Assembly: GCA_913061075.1 (NCBI GenBank)
Contig: CAJXSK010000002.1
Coordinates: 62,001-126,000 of the forward strand
Length of the DNA: 64,000 bases
Direction of reading: 5' to 3'
Source: an uncultured Piscirickettsiaceae bacterium
GTDB taxonomy: Bacteria; Pseudomonadota; Gammaproteobacteria; Methylococcales; Cycloclasticaceae
Shown: positions 61,243 through 64,000 of the stretch, piece after piece
Layout: each line of letters starts with the position of its first letter
Position numbering within the stretch: position 1 is the stretch's first letter
Notes under the pieces: generated by a model
What the model saw: the letters and a program-made list of their open reading frames with translations, nothing else
Told to the model about the DNA's origin: nothing
Databases searched by the model: none
Program-made: the position numbers and the translations under genes

Positions 61243-62685
61243 TTGTCTGATACGTTTTATTGGTACGATTACGAGACGACAGGAATCGATGCCGCTAAAG
61301 ACCGTGTTGTTCAGTTTGCAGGCATAAGAACAGATGTAGACTTTAACCCTGTCGCTGAACCAGACGTATTTTACTGCAAGCTTCATAACGATATATTACC
61401 GCATCCGGAGGCTTGCCTCGTCACTGGTATTTCGCCTCAATTAGCTAATGAGAAAGGTCTACTCGAATGCGAATTTATAAAGCGCGTACATCAACAATTT
61501 AGCACGCCACAAACCTGTGTTGTTGGATACAACAGTATTCGGTTTGATGATGAATTTACGCGTCATTTGTTATATAGAAATTTTTTCGACCCGTACGCGC
61601 GCGAATGGAAATCGGGCAATTCGCGTTGGGATTTAATAGATGTCGTTAGAATGACCCATGCGTTGCGCCCTGAAGGCATTAACTGGCCAAAACGGGATGG
61701 AGATTTGCCAAGCTTTAGATTAGAAGCACTAACTAAAGCCAATGGAATTTCACATGAATCTGCCCACGATGCACTGTCTGATGTACACGCAACAATTGCC
61801 TTAGCAAAACTGATTAAGCAAAAACAGCCTAAATTATATTCTTGGGGCTTAGGTTTGCGTGATAAGAAACAAGCCGGTGCAAACCTTGATTTAATAAATC
61901 ATACGGCGATTGCACATGTGTCGAGTAAGTACCCAGCAAGCCAAGCCTGTTTAGGCGTTGTGGCGCCATTAATAACTCATCCCATTAACAAAAATGGCGT
62001 CGTGGTTGTTGATTTGTCAGTGGACCCACAAGCATTGATTGATTTATCGGCGGACGAAATATACCAACGGCTATATACAGCAACAGCTGATTTGGCTGAT
62101 GGTGAACAGCGCATTCCACTGAAAACTATACATTTAAACAAGTCCCCAATGTTAGCGCCGCTGAATACCTTAACGGATGAACTAAAAAGGAAATTAGATA
62201 TTGATTTAGTGCAATGCGAAGCAAATCGGCAAACCATTTTAAAGGCTGATATAGCGGACAAATTATCCGCGGTGTTTATCATTAATGAATTTGAAACACA
62301 AAATGACCCTGACTTCATGTTGTATGGGGGCGGTTTCTTTAGTCATTCTGATGCGCGTCATATGGCACATATCCGTCAGACACCTAAAGAGAAACTAGCA
62401 ACACTGGATTTACCTTTTGAAGACGATCGATTACCAGAAATGCTGTTTCGTTATCGTGCAAGAAATTTCCCTGAAACATTAACAGAGGAAGAGAAGAAAA
62501 AATGGCATGTATACCGACAACAAACATTGAACAACGATAAAAAAGATGGGCGATTAACGCTAATCAGTTATTTTGAGAGATTGGACGAGTTGATTTCAGA
62601 AGATAGTTGGAGCGAAGACCAGCAGGTCTTGTTAGAAGACTTGGTAAGCTATGGCGAACAACTTGCAGACAGTTTAGAAAGCTAA
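61243..62685 (+). CDS. sbcB: Exodeoxyribonuclease I
   Basis: 480 aa, the length of E. coli ExoI, starting at TTG. The DEDDh exonuclease sites are DYETTG (Asp and Glu), GYNSIRFDDEF and HDALSDVHATI. The C-terminal SH3-like and helical domains (PEMLFRYRARNFPETL) complete the protein. It digests single-stranded DNA 3'-5' in repair and recombination. Confidence 0.95.
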   Translation: MSDTFYWYDYETTGIDAAKDRVVQFAGIRTDVDFNPVAEPDVFYCKLHNDILPHPEACLVTGISPQLANEKGLLECEFIKRVHQQFSTPQTCVVGYNSIRFDDEFTRHLLYRNFFDPYAREWKSGNSRWDLIDVVRMTHALRPEGINWPKRDGDLPSFRLEALTKANGISHESAHDALSDVHATIALAKLIKQKQPKLYSWGLGLRDKKQAGANLDLINHTAIAHVSSKYPASQACLGVVAPLITHPINKNGVVVVDLSVDPQALIDLSADEIYQRLYTATADLADGEQRIPLKTIHLNKSPMLAPLNTLTDELKRKLDIDLVQCEANRQTILKADIADKLSAVFIINEFETQNDPDFMLYGGGFFSHSDARHMAHIRQTPKEKLATLDLPFEDDRLPEMLFRYRARNFPETLTEEEKKKWHVYRQQTLNNDKKDGRLTLISYFERLDELISEDSWSEDQQVLLEDLVSYGEQLADSLES

Positions 62686-62705
62686 TGCTGTCAACAGGGC
62701 TGTGA

Positions 62706-62736
62706 TTGTTGATAGAATGCAGGCACTAATCAACAA
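62706..62736 (+). repeat. Inverted repeat before the 94-aa gene
   Basis: TTGTTGAT (62706-62713) and ATCAACAA (62729-62736) are perfect 8-bp arms with a 15-nt loop, ending 24 bp before the next ATG. It may be an operator, a weak terminator of sbcB or an RNA leader structure. Confidence 0.45.
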
Positions 62737-62759
62737 CATAATTTTAATTAGGACCAAAA

Positions 62760-63044
62760 ATGGCTGAAACAGTAGAAGAATTAACCGTTAGTTATACTGA
62801 TGGCGGTATTGAAACAGTAAAAGAACTAGATAAAGTTGTTCTTTCTAAAGGTGCTTGGGCGACAATCATCTATAAGCATCAAGATTGGAATCGGACTAAA
62901 GAAGAGTACGGTCCAGACAAATTTACAATTCGTCGTTATCAAAAACGTAACGGTGAGTATCAGCAAAAATCAAAGTTTAATATTTCCAGTGCTGCTCAAG
63001 CGGAAGGGATTATTGCGGCGTTACAAGGCTGGATTAAGGCTTAA
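62760..63044 (+). CDS. Small conserved-looking protein of unknown function
   Basis: 94 aa, cytoplasmic, no Cys. Alternating short strands (VEELTVSYTDGG, TIIYKHQDWN, FTIRRYQKRNGEYQQKSKFNISS) and a C-terminal helix (AAQAEGIIAALQGWIKA) suggest a small beta-sheet plus helix fold that could bind nucleic acid, given the basic-aromatic strand. I do not recognise the family by name. TTAGGACC provides a ribosome site. Convergent with the metallo-hydrolase, whose stop overlaps its last codons. Confidence 0.75.
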   Translation: MAETVEELTVSYTDGGIETVKELDKVVLSKGAWATIIYKHQDWNRTKEEYGPDKFTIRRYQKRNGEYQQKSKFNISSAAQAEGIIAALQGWIKA

Positions 63045-64000
63045 CTGATAATAATTCACCCGGCGCTAGAATAGAAAAAGCCTTGTTGTCTAAATGATGA
63101 GTGACAATAGCTTTTTCTAAATCACTGAGAGCAGATTCTGGGCTGTCATCGCCCAGCTTAAACGTTCCATAATGGATTGGTACGCTTATGTTGGCCTTCA
63201 GGTCAATATGAGCTAATACAGCTTCTTCGGGGCTTGTATGGGCGCGCTGCATAAACCACTGAGGTTTGTATGCCCCAATGGGCAATAATGCGACGCTTGG
63301 AGGCCCCAATCGTTCTTTAACTAGTTTGAAATGTGCTTGATACGCGGTGTCGCCAGCGTAAAAGACAGATTGCTGAAGGCCTTGAATATAAAACCCGGAC
63401 CATAGGGCGCGATTTGCATCAAATAATGTACGTTTTGACCAATGTTGTGCAGGTGTGGCGGTAATCTTCACACTGTTTATAGAATGGGCCTGCCACCAAT
63501 CCAATTCAACAATATTAGTAATGCCAGCGCTTTCTAGGTAATGTTTATTTGCTAAGGGTGTAATAAATACAGGCTGATAAAGGCTGTTAAGTTGTTCCAA
63601 AGACGCTAAGTCCATATGGTCATAATGATTGTGGCTAATAACAACAGCGTCAATGGGGGGTAGTTCACTAATAGGTATTGGCGGTGGCATCTGACGTTGT
63701 GGCCCAAGCCAGCTAAACGGACTAGCACGCTCTGACCAAATAGGGTCGGTTAAAATATTGATGCCATCCACTTGAACAAGGACGGTCGCATGGTTAACCC
63801 ACGTTACGTTTAATGACGTAGGACGTTTATTTAGTAACGTGTTGGTTTTGTTAGTTAGATTAGTCCAAGGTTCTAGGTTGCGGTTAAAAAACCATGTGAG
63901 AAAGTCTTTAGCGCTACGTTGCCCTTTTGAGTCTATGACTAAATTATGGAAATGTTCACCATCATAATGGTTGCTAGCACCACCATGATGCAGCTTACTT
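63034..64000 (-). CDS. MBL-fold metallo-hydrolase, UlaG/RomA/NAPE-PLD-like (N-terminus beyond window)
   Basis: 322 codons are visible and the frame stays open to the window edge, so the true start lies outside; the in-frame GTG at 63771 is internal. Upstream residues include SLNVTWVNHATVLVQVDG, typical of this family. The metal site HNHYDHMD is clear, with further ligands in FYAGDTAY and SVPIHYGTF. LLPIGAYKPQWFMQRAHTSPEEA is a hallmark of NAPE-PLD/RomA-like lactonase or phospholipase relatives. The substrate is unknown. Its 3' end overlaps that of the 94-aa gene by 11 bp. Confidence 0.87.
   Translation of the reverse strand, partial: SKLHHGGASNHYDGEHFHNLVIDSKGQRSAKDFLTWFFNRNLEPWTNLTNKTNTLLNKRPTSLNVTWVNHATVLVQVDGINILTDPIWSERASPFSWLGPQRQMPPPIPISELPPIDAVVISHNHYDHMDLASLEQLNSLYQPVFITPLANKHYLESAGITNIVELDWWQAHSINSVKITATPAQHWSKRTLFDANRALWSGFYIQGLQQSVFYAGDTAYQAHFKLVKERLGPPSVALLPIGAYKPQWFMQRAHTSPEEAVLAHIDLKANISVPIHYGTFKLGDDSPESALSDLEKAIVTHHLDNKAFSILAPGELLSVKP

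Overview
The window looks like the chromosome of a marine, AT-rich gammaproteobacterium that degrades aromatic hydrocarbons. The gamma-type fabA-fabB pair, Na+-NQR operon, sbcB and the density of aromatic catabolic genes fit a Cycloclasticus-like organism. That genus assignment is inference, because no rRNA or other marker is present. I saw no tRNA, rRNA, CRISPR array, transposase or integrase.

Region 1 (1-8400): a leftward cluster of a flavin prenyltransferase (UbiX/Pad1 type), a small Tat-exported protein, a vanillyl-alcohol-oxidase-type flavoenzyme and the first codons of an exported partner. It is followed by a 77-aa orphan, a XylR/DmpR-type sigma54 activator, an AraC-family regulator divergent from a fatty-acid desaturase, and a zinc alcohol dehydrogenase.

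Region 2 (8400-19500): a MaoC-type hydratase and a giant fused indolepyruvate-ferredoxin-oxidoreductase-type enzyme behind a clear -24/-12 promoter. Next come an 8-bp tandem repeat, a second -24/-12 promoter, and a four-gene cell-envelope cluster: YCF48-like lipoprotein, MMPL/RND transporter, DUF1302 outer-membrane protein and DUF1329 periplasmic protein. I infer that this cluster moves a hydrophobic compound across the envelope.

Region 3 (19500-26750): a XylM-type membrane hydroxylase with its own sigma70 promoter and palindromic operator, a benzoate/toluate-type ring-hydroxylating dioxygenase (alpha and beta only), an HpaB-type and an HsaA/HpaH-type flavin monooxygenase, and a Fre-like flavin reductase. 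A REP-like repeat array sits in the middle.

Region 4 (26750-42150): one long apparent operon behind a third -24/-12 promoter and a XylR/DmpR-type upstream site. It carries a six-component phenol hydroxylase (dmpKLMNOP type), ferredoxin, catechol 2,3-dioxygenase, an HbpS-like protein and the meta-cleavage pathway (dmpCEFGHI order). It ends with a second diiron monooxygenase of toluene-4-monooxygenase type (tmoABCDE, no tmoF). The expected dmpD-type hydrolase lies just beyond the terminator, beside a luciferase-like oxidoreductase and a PanE-like reductase.

Region 5 (44100-64000): ordinary genome. It holds a permease, fabAB, an FKBP isomerase, maeB, an ABC exporter, nqrABCDEF-apbE-nqrM, a CBS protein, sbcB, a small conserved protein and a metallo-hydrolase cut by the window edge.

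Reading the genes together, toluene, benzene or alkylbenzenes could be hydroxylated on the ring (Tmo-like, then phenol hydroxylase) to catechols. These would be cut by catechol 2,3-dioxygenase and taken to pyruvate and acetyl-CoA. Methyl groups could be oxidised by the XylM-like enzyme, and p-alkylphenols by the VAO-type enzyme. The single XylR/DmpR-type activator plus three -24/-12 promoters suggest one effector-controlled regulon that also includes the envelope cluster.
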